Source: Thioalkalivibrio sp. (GTDB lineage Bacteria; Pseudomonadota; Gammaproteobacteria; Ectothiorhodospirales; Ectothiorhodospiraceae). From it: a stretch of DNA of 14,019 nucleotides. A program made the translations under genes and the position numbers. Every line of letters begins with the position of its first letter. The stretch's first letter is position 1. The stretch covers positions 1 to 14,019 of the forward strand of contig PWRV01000253.1 in assembly GCA_003563455.1 (NCBI GenBank), in the 5' to 3' direction. This document shows, one piece after another, positions 1 to 6,210 of the stretch. Below the pieces are notes generated by a model that saw only the letters and a program-made list of their open reading frames with translations, made no database searches and was not told the origin of the DNA.

Positions 1-161
1 GCGGACTGTCCGACCAGTACCTCGCCGTCCTCCGTGAAGGCCACGATCGACGGCGTGGTGCGACCGCCCTCGCTGTTCTCGATCACCTTCGCCTGGTCAC
101 CATCCATGATGGCGACACAGGAGTTGGTGGTGCCCAGGTCAATGCCGATGATCTTTCCCAT
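1..161 (-). CDS. dnaK: Molecular chaperone DnaK (Hsp70), N-terminal fragment cut by window edge
   Basis: Only the first 53 codons are present; the gene continues beyond base 1. The protein begins MGKIIGIDLGTTNSCVAIMD, which is the phosphate-1 loop of the Hsp70 ATPase domain (IGIDLGTTNSCVA at residues 5-17), followed by the conserved GGRTTPSIVAF segment at about 32-42. DnaK is the cytosolic ATP-driven chaperone that binds exposed hydrophobic peptides and works with DnaJ and the nucleotide exchange factor GrpE. The ATG at 161-159 is preceded by an AGGAG ribosome binding site (171-175) at 9-nt spacing, so the start is secure. It lies 108 nt after grpE on the same strand and has its own heat-shock promoter candidate in that gap. 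Identity is certain; only the length is unknown. Confidence 0.98.
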   Translation of the reverse strand, partial: MGKIIGIDLGTTNSCVAIMDGDQAKVIENSEGGRTTPSIVAFTEDGEVLVGQS

Positions 162-246
162 GTCTGGAAACTCCTGTGATGAATTGGGTGTGCTCAGCGG
201 ACGGGCGATCCGGTCCGGTTACCCGTGCGCTGCCGTTCTGTGTGGG

Positions 247-274
247 ATATGGGGCGGGAAGCCCGGTTTTCAAG
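247..274 (-). promoter_or_regulatory. Sigma32 (RpoH) heat-shock promoter for dnaK
   Basis: On the minus strand a -35 CTTGAA (274-269) is followed by 14 nt and then CCCCATAT (254-247). This matches the E. coli RpoH consensus CTTGAA-N13/14-CCCCATnT at every defined position. The grpE stop codon TGA (272-270) lies inside the -35 element. Transcription would start near 240 and give a dnaK leader of roughly 80 nt. This would let dnaK be made in excess of hrcA and grpE on heat shock. The match is seen directly; activity is inferred. Confidence 0.85.
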
Positions 275-863
275 CCGATTCGTCCACGCCACCCGACGGC
301 GCCCGCGAGACGATCACCATTGCCGGGCGCAGAACCCGGCCGTGCAGCAGGTAGCCCTTCTGCATCGTCATCAGCACCGTGTTCGGCGGATGCTCGCCGC
401 TCTCCTGCGTCGTCATCGCCTGGTGCCGCTCGGGGTCGAAGCGTTGCCCGGTCGGGTCCTCGGACTCGATGCCAAACTTCTCGAAGGCCTGATGCAGCGC
501 CTTCAGCGTCAGCTCGGTGCCCTCGACGATCCTGCCTCCGGCATCGGCCTTGCGTGCCGCGTCGAGGCCCATCTCGAGGCTGTCGGCGACGTTCAGCAAC
601 TCGGCCGCAAAACGCTCGATCGCATACTTGTGGGCGGATTCCAGCTCGCGCTCGAAGCGCCGGCGCTGGTTCTCCAGCTCCGCCTGCGCCCGCAGCGCCT
701 GGTCGCGACGCTCTTCCGCCAGTTCCTCGAGTTCAACCAGCCGTGCCTCGACATCTCCGCCCTCGCCGGCGGCAGACCCGGTATCCGCGACCTCCGGTTC
801 GTCCTCCGGCACGCTCTGCTTCGGATCGTTCTCCTGCTGCACGTTATCCCACTGGCTGGACAT
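270..863 (-). CDS. grpE: Nucleotide exchange factor GrpE
   Basis: A 197-residue protein, matching E. coli GrpE (197 aa). The first ~35 residues are acidic and disordered. A long, heavily charged helical coiled-coil segment follows (about 38-100, with the QAELENQRRRFERELE stretch), then the C-terminal beta-wing that contacts DnaK and ends in the family motif GYLLHGRVLRPAMVIVS. GrpE acts as a dimer, releasing ADP from DnaK, and its long helices act as a thermosensor in characterised homologues. The ATG at 863-861 has an AAGAGG ribosome binding site about 6 nt upstream. It sits between hrcA (57-nt gap) and dnaK (108-nt gap) on the same strand. Its stop codon forms part of the dnaK heat-shock -35 box. 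Confidence 0.97.
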   Translation of the reverse strand: MSSQWDNVQQENDPKQSVPEDEPEVADTGSAAGEGGDVEARLVELEELAEERRDQALRAQAELENQRRRFERELESAHKYAIERFAAELLNVADSLEMGLDAARKADAGGRIVEGTELTLKALHQAFEKFGIESEDPTGQRFDPERHQAMTTQESGEHPPNTVLMTMQKGYLLHGRVLRPAMVIVSRAPSGGVDESA

Positions 864-884
864 GAATACCTCTTGCTGAAGACG

Positions 885-912
885 AAATGGGTTGGGTTCA
901 GGGGCAGCGAAG
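885..912 (-). promoter_or_regulatory. Weak sigma32-like promoter candidate ahead of grpE
   Basis: In the 57-nt hrcA-grpE gap the minus strand carries ACCCATTT (892-885), which differs from the RpoH -10 consensus at one position. It is preceded at 14-nt spacing by CTTCGC (912-907), which matches only half of the -35 consensus CTTGAA. A small inverted repeat GGGGC/GCCCC (901-905 and 912-916) overlaps the -35. It may be a weak heat-shock promoter or chance; co-transcription of grpE from the hrcA promoter is sufficient. Confidence 0.3.
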
Positions 913-920
913 CCCCGGCC

Positions 921-1976
921 TCACGAAGTCTCTGGGGGCTCGTTGCGGGAATTCAAGGCCGAACCGAGCAGTCGCGCGGTGATGTCGACGATCGGGATCA
1001 CGCGATCGTAGGACATCCGGGTCGGGCCCACCACGCCCAGCACGCCGACGATCTCGCCATCGACGCTGTACGGAGCGGTGACAACGGAGCAGTGTTCGAA
1101 CCACTCGAGCCCCGACTCCCGCCCGATAAAGATCTGTACGCGATCGGCCAGGATGCACTGGTCGAGAATGGCGAGGATCTCGCGCTTCTCGTGGAACGCC
1201 TCCAGCAGCTGGCGCAGGTGCTGGATATCGGCCAGCTCCTCGTAACCCAGCAGCTGCGTCTCGCCCGCCACCAGCACGTCGTCCGGATCATCCTCGCCGA
1301 TCGCCTGCTCGCCGAGATCGATCGCTGCCAGCATCATTGAATCCAGGTCCCGCCGCACCGAGCGCATTTCCGAGAGCAACTCTCCGCGCACCACCTGCAG
1401 GCTCTGGCCGGCCAGGTGGGCATTCAGATAATTCGCCATGTTCTGCAGTTCGGCGGGCTGATAGTCGCGCTCGAGTTCCAGCACGCGGTTCTGGACCTCC
1501 TTGCCGTCGATCACCAGAATCGCCAGTACGCGACGTTCGCCCAGGCGCAGGAACTCGATCTGGGTCAGCGCGACCTGGCGGTTGCGCGGAAGCCGCACCA
1601 TGCCGGCCAGCCGCGTAACCGTCGAGAGCACGCTGCCTGCGGTCCCCAGCAGGTCCTTGGTCGGCGCGCCGGGGCTGAAGCGCGACTCGATCGCCTCCAC
1701 CTCTTCGCGGTTCGGCGTACGGATCTCCAGCAGCGCGTCCACGAACAGACGGTATCCGGCGGGCGTCGGTATCCGGCCCGCCGAGGTGTGCGGTGCGTGC
1801 ACCAGGCCGAGATCCTCGAGATCGGACATTACATTGCGGATCGTCGCGGGGCTGACGTTCAGGCCGCTGGTCCGCGCCAGCGTCCGGGACCCGACCGGCT
1901 GGCCGTCCCGGATGTAGCTTTCGATCAGGGTGCGCAACAGGGTCCGCGCCCGCGTATCAAGTCGAATATCCTGCAT
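921..1976 (-). CDS. hrcA: Heat-inducible transcription repressor HrcA
   Basis: A 351-residue protein, normal for the family (about 340-350). The N-terminal winged-helix DNA-binding domain covers roughly residues 10-80 and includes VGSRTLAR and SPATIRNVMSDLEDLGL, then the diagnostic HTSAGRIPTPAGYR. The remainder is the dimerisation and GAF-like region, including IGRESG near the C-terminus. HrcA binds the CIRCE inverted repeat as a dimer and represses chaperone operons; in characterised species its folding depends on GroEL. It is the first gene of the hrcA-grpE-dnaK operon and has a CIRCE site 14 nt upstream of its ATG, so autoregulation is expected. Enterics lack hrcA and rely on RpoH alone, so this organism appears to use both systems. 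The ribosome binding site is weak (GAGACGGACGG before the ATG). Confidence 0.97.
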   Translation of the reverse strand: MQDIRLDTRARTLLRTLIESYIRDGQPVGSRTLARTSGLNVSPATIRNVMSDLEDLGLVHAPHTSAGRIPTPAGYRLFVDALLEIRTPNREEVEAIESRFSPGAPTKDLLGTAGSVLSTVTRLAGMVRLPRNRQVALTQIEFLRLGERRVLAILVIDGKEVQNRVLELERDYQPAELQNMANYLNAHLAGQSLQVVRGELLSEMRSVRRDLDSMMLAAIDLGEQAIGEDDPDDVLVAGETQLLGYEELADIQHLRQLLEAFHEKREILAILDQCILADRVQIFIGRESGLEWFEHCSVVTAPYSVDGEIVGVLGVVGPTRMSYDRVIPIVDITARLLGSALNSRNEPPETS

Positions 1977-1990
1977 CCGTCCGTCTCATG

Positions 1991-2017
1991 TCAGCGCTGT
2001 GCGCAAGCGAGTGCCAA
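1991..2017 (-). promoter_or_regulatory. CIRCE operator (HrcA-binding inverted repeat), degenerate on one side
   Basis: On the minus strand TTGGCACTC (2017-2009) is followed by exactly 9 nt and CAGCGCTGA (1999-1991). The CIRCE consensus is TTAGCACTC-N9-GAGTGCTAA. The left half matches 8 of 9 positions, the right half 6 of 9, and the 9-9-9 spacing is exact. It lies at the predicted transcription start of hrcA and 14 nt before its ATG, the usual position for CIRCE. The weaker half is offset by spacing and by location directly before hrcA. Confidence 0.82.
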
Positions 2018-2020
2018 TCC

Positions 2021-2048
2021 AGTCTATGCCGCCCCCCCGCCCAGTCAA
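2021..2048 (-). promoter_or_regulatory. Sigma70-type promoter of hrcA
   Basis: On the minus strand -35 TTGACT (2048-2043), a 16-bp G-rich spacer, then -10 TAGACT (2026-2021). The predicted start at about 2014 falls inside the CIRCE left half, so bound HrcA would block initiation. Matches are 5/6 and 4/6 to the consensus. Confidence 0.65.
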
Positions 2049-2092
2049 GCACAGACAGTTGCCGCGCGGGTGCGGGCAAACCGCGTTTACCG

Positions 2093-2098
2093 GATAAT
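2093..2098 (+). promoter_or_regulatory. -10-like hexamer immediately before nadK
   Basis: GATAAT (2093-2098) matches the -10 consensus at 5 of 6 positions and ends 6 nt before the nadK ATG, so transcription would start at about the A of the ATG. No good -35 sits at 16-18 bp and no Shine-Dalgarno sequence is visible. A leaderless nadK message is possible, as is an unrelated upstream promoter. Confidence 0.35.
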
Positions 2099-2104
2099 GC
2101 GGGC

Positions 2105-2983
2105 ATGCAGCGCAGCTTCAACAGCATCGGACTGGTGGGCAAGTCCACCGACTCGCGCACCCGGCCCCTGGTCGCGACCCTTCTTGACACGCTCCACCAG
2201 CGCGGAACCCGGGTGATCCTCGAGACCGGCATCGGGGACTGCGAGCATCCCGGCGCTTTCACCGTCGCGCCGCTGAAGGAGCTGGCGGAGGCGGTCGAGC
2301 TCGTGGTGGTGATCGGCGGTGACGGCACCCTGCTAAGCACGGCACGCGCGATGGCCCGCCACGACACGCCGATGCTCGGCATCAACCTGGGGCGTCTCGG
2401 CTTTCTGGTCGACATCCTGCCCGAGCGCGCCGCCGCGGAACTGAACGCGGTGCTGGATGGCGCCTTCGATCTGGAGCCACGGGCCATGCTGGCGAGCACC
2501 CTGCTCCGGGACGGGGCCCCGATCCACCGCGGGCTGGCGCTGAACGACGCGGTGCTGCATGTCCAGAGCGTAGTGCGGGTGATCGAGTTCGATACCTTCA
2601 TCGACGGCCTCGACGTCGGTCGGTTGCGCGCCGACGGGCTGGTGGTCGCGACGCCGACCGGTTCCACCGCCTATTCGCTGTCGGCCGGCGGGCCGATCCT
2701 GACGCCCGATCTCGAGGCGATGATCATCGTGCCGATCTGCCCGCACAGCCTGAATCACCGGCCGCTGGTGGTCAGCGGCAATGCGGTGATCGAGATCAAG
2801 CTGAGCAGCGGCAGCCGCTCGCCGGCGCAGGTCGCGCTGGACGGGCAGGAGAATCTCGACTTCGCCCCGGGAGACATCCTGCGGGTGCAGCGACGGTCGA
2901 AGTCCCTGATGCTGCTGCATCCGCGCAATCACAACTTCCTGCGCATGCTGCGATCCAAGCTGCGCTGGGGCGAGCACCCCTGA
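2105..2983 (+). CDS. nadK: NAD kinase
   Basis: ATP-dependent NAD kinase making NADP in the cytosol. From the ATG at 2105 the protein has 292 residues, the same length as E. coli NadK, and its N-terminus MQRSFNSIGLVG aligns with E. coli MNNHFKCIGIVG, which rules out the longer open frame starting at 1988. The catalytic GGDGT motif is at residues 71-75 (Asp73 as base). The NE/ND motif appears as LND at 146-148. The NAD-binding TPTGSTAYSLSAGGP is at 183-197. The gene is divergent from hrcA with 128 nt between starts and is followed after 17 nt by recN, as in E. coli, so the two are probably co-transcribed. No ribosome binding site is evident upstream of the chosen ATG. Confidence 0.97.
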   Translation: MQRSFNSIGLVGKSTDSRTRPLVATLLDTLHQRGTRVILETGIGDCEHPGAFTVAPLKELAEAVELVVVIGGDGTLLSTARAMARHDTPMLGINLGRLGFLVDILPERAAAELNAVLDGAFDLEPRAMLASTLLRDGAPIHRGLALNDAVLHVQSVVRVIEFDTFIDGLDVGRLRADGLVVATPTGSTAYSLSAGGPILTPDLEAMIIVPICPHSLNHRPLVVSGNAVIEIKLSSGSRSPAQVALDGQENLDFAPGDILRVQRRSKSLMLLHPRNHNFLRMLRSKLRWGEHP

Positions 2984-3000
2984 ACCGGACCCACACGAGG

Positions 3001-4689
3001 ATGCTGCGCCACATCACGGTCCGCGATTTCGCGATCATCGACGGCATCGAGGTCGAATTCGGCCCGGGCATGACCGCATTGACCGGCGAAACCGGGGCCG
3101 GCAAGTCGATCCTGGTCGACGTGATCGGCCTGCTGCTGGGCGACCGCGGCGACTCCGGCAGCGTACGCAGCGGCGCAGCGCAGGCTGATCTCAGCGCTGG
3201 CTTCGATCTGCATCCCGGCCACCCGGCATCCGCGTGGCTAAGCGAGCAGGCACTGCTCGACGCCGACGAACCCGGCGGAGAGGGGACCGGCATTCTGCTG
3301 CGCCGCGTGATCAGCGCCCAGGGCAAGAGCCGGGCGTGGATCAATGGCCGTCCGGCCACCATGTCCCAGTTGAAGACCCTCGGCCAGTGGCTGGTTGACA
3401 TCCACGGCCAGCACGCGCATCAGCAGTTCCTGCAGCGCCACGCGCAACGCGCGCTGCTCGACAGCTTCGTCGAGGCCGGACTGCTGCGCCGGGTCACCCG
3501 GGCACACGCGGCGCTGCAGGAGGCGCGGGTGCGTCTGGATGCCGCCCGGTCGCGTCTCGAGAATGCCAGCGACCGTCTCGACCTGTTGCGCTTCCAGACG
3601 GCGGAGATCGCCGAGCTTGCCCCCGTCCCGGGCGAATACCCGGACATCGCCGCCGAACAGACCCGCCTCGCCCATGGCGCGGAAGTCCTGACGGCTTTGC
3701 AGACCGCCCACGGAGCCCTCGACGCCGATGGCGGCATCGATCCGGCCCTGGGTCAGGTCCTGTCCGGGCTCCAGGAGGTCCTGCGTCATGATCAGCGGCT
3801 GGCGGCGGTTTGCGATTTGCTGGAATCCGCGCGCATCCAGGTCCAGGAGGCGGGCGACGAACTGCGCCGGCTCGCCGACCGCGTGGAGATCAACCCTGAA
3901 CGCCTGTCCGAAGTCGACAGCCGCATATCCGCCTACCTTCGGCTCGCCCGCAAACATCGCGTGGAGCCGGACGAGCTTCCGGGGCTGCTGCAGAAGATGG
4001 AGGCGGAACTGGCCGAGCTCGACGCCGGCGACGCGGCGGTAGAGGAACTGGAGCGGGCAGTGGAGACCGCCGAAAGCGAGTACGACGCGGCCGCGACGGC
4101 ACTCGGCCGTGCGCGCCGGGACGCGGCGCAGCGGCTGGACGCCGCGGTCACCTCGGCAATGCAGGAGCTGGGCATGGCCGGAGGCCAGTTCCGGATCGAC
4201 CTGCAGACGCTCGCGCAGGAGAGCGGGCCCCACGGGCGCGACCGCATCGAGTTCATGGTGGCCGCGAATCCGGGTGCCACGGCGAAGCCGTTGTCGCGCG
4301 TGGCCTCGGGCGGCGAGCTGTCCCGCATCGGGCTCGCACTGCAGGTGCTCGCGAGCGCCGAGCAGCCGGTCGGCACCCTGATCTTCGACGAGGTGGACAG
4401 CGGGATCAGCGGCGCGGTCGCCGAGGTCGTCGGCCGCAAGCTGCGCGGCCTCGGCCGGAGCTACCAGGTGCTGTGCGTCACCCATCTGCCGCAGGTCGCG
4501 GCGCAGGCGCACGAGCAGTTGCAGGTGACCAAGCACCGCGCCAACGATCACACCCGGACCGAGGTCGCCGCACTCAGCGCCGAGGCGCGGGTCGAGGCCA
4601 TTGCGCGGCTGCTGGGCGGCGTCACGGTCACTGAACGCAGTCTGGATCACGCCCGTGAGATGCTGGAGTCGGCCCCCGCCGGAGACTGA
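3001..4689 (+). CDS. recN: DNA repair protein RecN (SMC-like ATPase)
   Basis: A 562-residue SMC-like ATPase for double-strand break repair, close to E. coli RecN (553 aa). The head domain is split as expected. The Walker A motif GETGAGKS is at residues 29-36, an alanine- and charge-rich coiled-coil region covers about 150-400, the ABC signature SGGELSR is at 436-442, and Walker B LIFDEVD is at 460-466. The later VLCVTHLPQVAAQA contains the switch histidine. The only upstream Shine-Dalgarno-like bases are GAGG directly abutting the ATG, so translation may be coupled to nadK, which ends 17 nt upstream. In E. coli recN is strongly LexA-controlled; here neither the 17-nt gap nor the nadK promoter region contains a CTGT-N8-ACAG box. 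Confidence 0.97.
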   Translation: MLRHITVRDFAIIDGIEVEFGPGMTALTGETGAGKSILVDVIGLLLGDRGDSGSVRSGAAQADLSAGFDLHPGHPASAWLSEQALLDADEPGGEGTGILLRRVISAQGKSRAWINGRPATMSQLKTLGQWLVDIHGQHAHQQFLQRHAQRALLDSFVEAGLLRRVTRAHAALQEARVRLDAARSRLENASDRLDLLRFQTAEIAELAPVPGEYPDIAAEQTRLAHGAEVLTALQTAHGALDADGGIDPALGQVLSGLQEVLRHDQRLAAVCDLLESARIQVQEAGDELRRLADRVEINPERLSEVDSRISAYLRLARKHRVEPDELPGLLQKMEAELAELDAGDAAVEELERAVETAESEYDAAATALGRARRDAAQRLDAAVTSAMQELGMAGGQFRIDLQTLAQESGPHGRDRIEFMVAANPGATAKPLSRVASGGELSRIGLALQVLASAEQPVGTLIFDEVDSGISGAVAEVVGRKLRGLGRSYQVLCVTHLPQVAAQAHEQLQVTKHRANDHTRTEVAALSAEARVEAIARLLGGVTVTERSLDHAREMLESAPAGD

Positions 4690-4701
4690 GAAACGGGATC
4701 G

Positions 4702-4729
4702 ACCGGGTGCCGGTTCGGCCCCGAGGCCG
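4702..4729 (+). terminator. Two short hairpins after recN, weak terminator candidate
   Basis: ACCGG-gtg-CCGGT (4702-4714) and CGGCC-ccga-GGCCG (4716-4729) follow the recN stop by 12 nt. Neither is followed by a T-run, so intrinsic termination is doubtful. They may help end the nadK-recN transcript before the inverted-repeat element. Confidence 0.3.
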
Positions 4730-4732
4730 CGA

Positions 4733-4898
4733 ACTAGTGGGCCATGCGGAAAGTTCGGTATCAGATCGCTTCGCCAGACACGCCGGCGCTGCGTTGGGCA
4801 AGCTTGAAATAGGGTGGCTATTCCGGCACTTGCCCGCCTTGCTCCGACGTGCCTGGCTGTGCTCCATAGTCACCGAACTTTCCGCACGGCCCACTAGT
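4733..4898. mobile_element. MITE-like element 1, 166 bp with 27-bp terminal inverted repeats
   Basis: The left end 4733-4759 (starting ACTAGTGGGCC) and the right end 4872-4898 (ending GGCCCACTAGT) are inverted copies with one mismatch in 27. Each tip contains the palindrome ACTAGT. Inside, GCCAGACACG (4773-4782) pairs with CGTGCCTGGC (4848-4857, one mismatch). GGGCAAG (4796-4802) pairs with CTTGCCC (4829-4835), and AATAG-GGTGG-CTATT (4808-4822) forms the terminal hairpin. The whole element can fold into one long interrupted stem. It has no coding capacity and fills the gap between the converging recN and fur genes. It shares its core hairpin with element 2 at 9847-10122. The likely nature is a non-autonomous transposable or structured extragenic element; I cannot name a family. 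Confidence 0.75.
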
Positions 4899-4905
4899 GG
4901 GCGGT

Positions 4906-5331
4906 TCAATCCTCGCGGTGCGGGCAATTCGGAGTGACGCAGTCGCCGTAGATCACCAGCGCATGGTCGCGGATCTCGAAGCCGTGTTCGGTGGCGGTCT
5001 CGCGCTGGCGCTGTTCGATCGTCTCGTCCAGGAATTCCTCCACGTGCCCGCACTGGTTGCAGATGATGTGGTCGTGGTGGCCCCCTCGGTCGAGTTCGAA
5101 TACGGCCTGATTGCCCTCGAAATGCATCCGGGAGACCAGTCCGGCGGCCTCGAACTGCGTGAGGACCCGATAGACGGTCGCCAGTCCGATCTCTTCACCC
5201 GAATCCAGCAGCTCACGGTAGATTCGCTCGGCCGTGAGGTGGCGGGTTTCGGATTCCTCGAGGATCTGCAGGATCTTCATGCGCGGGAGCGTCACCTTGA
5301 GCCCCGCCCTCTTCAGGTTGTGCGTTTCCAC
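4906..5331 (-). CDS. fur: Ferric uptake regulator Fur
   Basis: A 141-residue metal-sensing repressor. The N-terminal winged helix spans residues 1-80 with TAERIYRELL and the recognition segment EIGLATVYRVLTQFEAAGLV. The metal-binding dimerisation domain carries HHDH (85-88), C91 and C94 (CNQC) and the second pair C131/C136, matching the E. coli Fur ligand pattern. Fur with Fe2+ represses iron uptake genes. The start is GTG at 5331-5329, supported by the ribosome binding site GAGAGGG (5344-5338) 6 nt upstream. It is divergent from bamE, the same arrangement as the omlA-fur pair of Pseudomonas. The terminal repeat of element 1 ends 7 nt past its stop codon. I see no clear Fur box in the shared intergenic region. 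Confidence 0.97.
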   Translation of the reverse strand: METHNLKRAGLKVTLPRMKILQILEESETRHLTAERIYRELLDSGEEIGLATVYRVLTQFEAAGLVSRMHFEGNQAVFELDRGGHHDHIICNQCGHVEEFLDETIEQRQRETATEHGFEIRDHALVIYGDCVTPNCPHRED

Positions 5332-5385
5332 TCGAATCCCTCTCGCCGTGCCGGTCGGGCGATGCCGCCGCCAGAGGCATTGCTG

Positions 5386-5391
5386 TAAGAT
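5386..5391 (+). promoter_or_regulatory. -10 candidate for bamE
   Basis: TAAGAT (5386-5391), preceded directly by TG, lies 24 nt before the first in-frame bamE ATG and 42 nt before the preferred one. The -35 region (about 5363-5368) is poor. This is the only promoter-like hexamer seen in the fur-bamE gap. Confidence 0.35.
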
Positions 5392-5433
5392 TGGCGACCG
5401 CTTCCAGCCCGAATCATGGGACAGACCCGCCCA

Positions 5434-5766
5434 ATGTTCAAGATTCTCGTTTCTGTTACGGCCATCGCAACCCTGCTCGCCGCCTGCAGCGGGATCCCGA
5501 GCTTCCGCCTCGACGTGCAGCAGGGCAATGCGATCGAAGATGAAAAGGTGGCCCAGCTGCGGCAGGGCATGACGCCGCAGCAGGTGCGATTTCTGATGGG
5601 CTCACCCCAGGTCGGAGGCACCTTTGTCCGCGAGGACCGATGGGACTACGTCTACCACAACCGCCCCGGGCGCGGCCCGACGGAAAAGCGCATCGTCAGC
5701 GTCTTCTTCGAGGGCGGGCGCGTCGCCCGCATCGAGGACAGCGAGTCGCCAGGAAGCGCCGACTGA
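5434..5766 (+). CDS. bamE: Outer membrane protein assembly factor BamE (SmpA/OmlA lipoprotein)
   Basis: A small outer-membrane lipoprotein of the BAM complex that folds beta-barrel proteins. From the ATG at 5434 it has 110 residues: a hydrophobic signal MFKILVSVTAIATLLAAC with lipobox LAAC (Cys18 lipidated), then the SmpA/OmlA domain containing QGN near residue 35, the family signature LRQGMTPQQVRFLMGSP, and WDYVYHNRPG. E. coli BamE is 113 aa. An in-frame ATG at 5416 would add MGQTRP ahead of the signal; I prefer 5434 because it gives a standard lipoprotein signal, but neither start has a clear ribosome binding site. It is divergent from fur and convergent with rnfH. Confidence 0.93.
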   Translation: MFKILVSVTAIATLLAACSGIPSFRLDVQQGNAIEDEKVAQLRQGMTPQQVRFLMGSPQVGGTFVREDRWDYVYHNRPGRGPTEKRIVSVFFEGGRVARIEDSESPGSAD

Positions 5767-5768
5767 AC

Positions 5769-5823
5769 CGTCATCGCGAGGAGCGCTGCCTGCAGCCGCA
5801 AGCACAGCGGGACGCGGCGATCG
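5769..5823. repeat. Extragenic hairpin element between convergent bamE and rnfH
   Basis: ATCGCG (5773-5778) pairs with CGCGGCGAT (5813-5821) across a small bulge, and CGCTG (5784-5788) pairs with CAGCG (5805-5809) inside it. The boundary motifs TCATCGCGAGGAGCGC and GACGCGGCGATC resemble a dispersed extragenic repeat I remember from several bacterial genomes (GTCATTGCGAGGAGC...GACGCGGCAATC); this is from memory, not a search. Starting 3 nt after the bamE stop, it may also work as a transcription terminator or 3'-end stabiliser for one or both genes. Confidence 0.5.
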
Positions 5824-5880
5824 ATACGCTGCCCCGACCCTTCGCCGCGCTCACCCTGCGGCGGGCCCCGCAATTCGGCT

Positions 5881-6210
5881 TCAGGCGCCGCCCTTCTTCG
5901 TCGCCTTGCCCTGCGCCGCCCGTTGCCGGCGCACTTCCTTGGGATCGGCGATCAGCGGACGGTAGATCTCGACCCGGTCCTTCGCACGAAGCGCGGTGTC
6001 CATTCGCGTGTGTTTGCCGAAGATTCCCACCTTGGCCTCGCGCGGATCGATTTCCGGGAACCGCTCGGCAATCCCCGACTCCTGCACCGCGTCGGCCACT
6101 GTCGCGCCGCGCGGCACCTGCACCGGCAGGATCACCTGCACGTCCGGCCGCGCATAGGCGACCTCGACCATGATCCACTCGTCCGCGGCCTCGCCCTCAG
6201 GCATACACAT
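5881..6210 (-). CDS. rnfH: RnfH family protein (ubiquitin-like beta-grasp fold, RatB)
   Basis: A 109-residue member of the RnfH/UPF0125 family. The conserved core starts at MVEVAYARPDVQVILPVQVP and continues through GIFGKHTRMDTALRAKDRVEIYRPLIADPKEVRRQRA, ending in a basic KATKKGGA tail. The fold is a ubiquitin-like beta-grasp; the molecular function is not established, although the gene is often found next to ratA or with rnf genes. The proposed ATG at 6210 overlaps the end of ratA by 14 nt; an in-frame ATG at 6204 lies 4 nt after GGGGAT and is an alternative start. It is the last gene of the symporter-ratA-rnfH run and converges on bamE, as its E. coli counterpart does. Confidence 0.93.
   Translation of the reverse strand: MCMPEGEAADEWIMVEVAYARPDVQVILPVQVPRGATVADAVQESGIAERFPEIDPREAKVGIFGKHTRMDTALRAKDRVEIYRPLIADPKEVRRQRAAQGKATKKGGA

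Noticed and set aside
225..1340. 371-codon plus-strand open frame
   Set aside because: Antisense shadow of grpE and hrcA, both of which are complete, recognisable proteins.
3238..4650. 470-codon minus-strand open frame
   Set aside because: Antisense to recN; composition follows the recN codons and no domain is recognisable.
5332..5433. Fur box in the fur-bamE intergenic region
   Set aside because: No stretch resembling GATAATGATAATCATTATC was found; the region is GC-rich with only a single -10-like hexamer.
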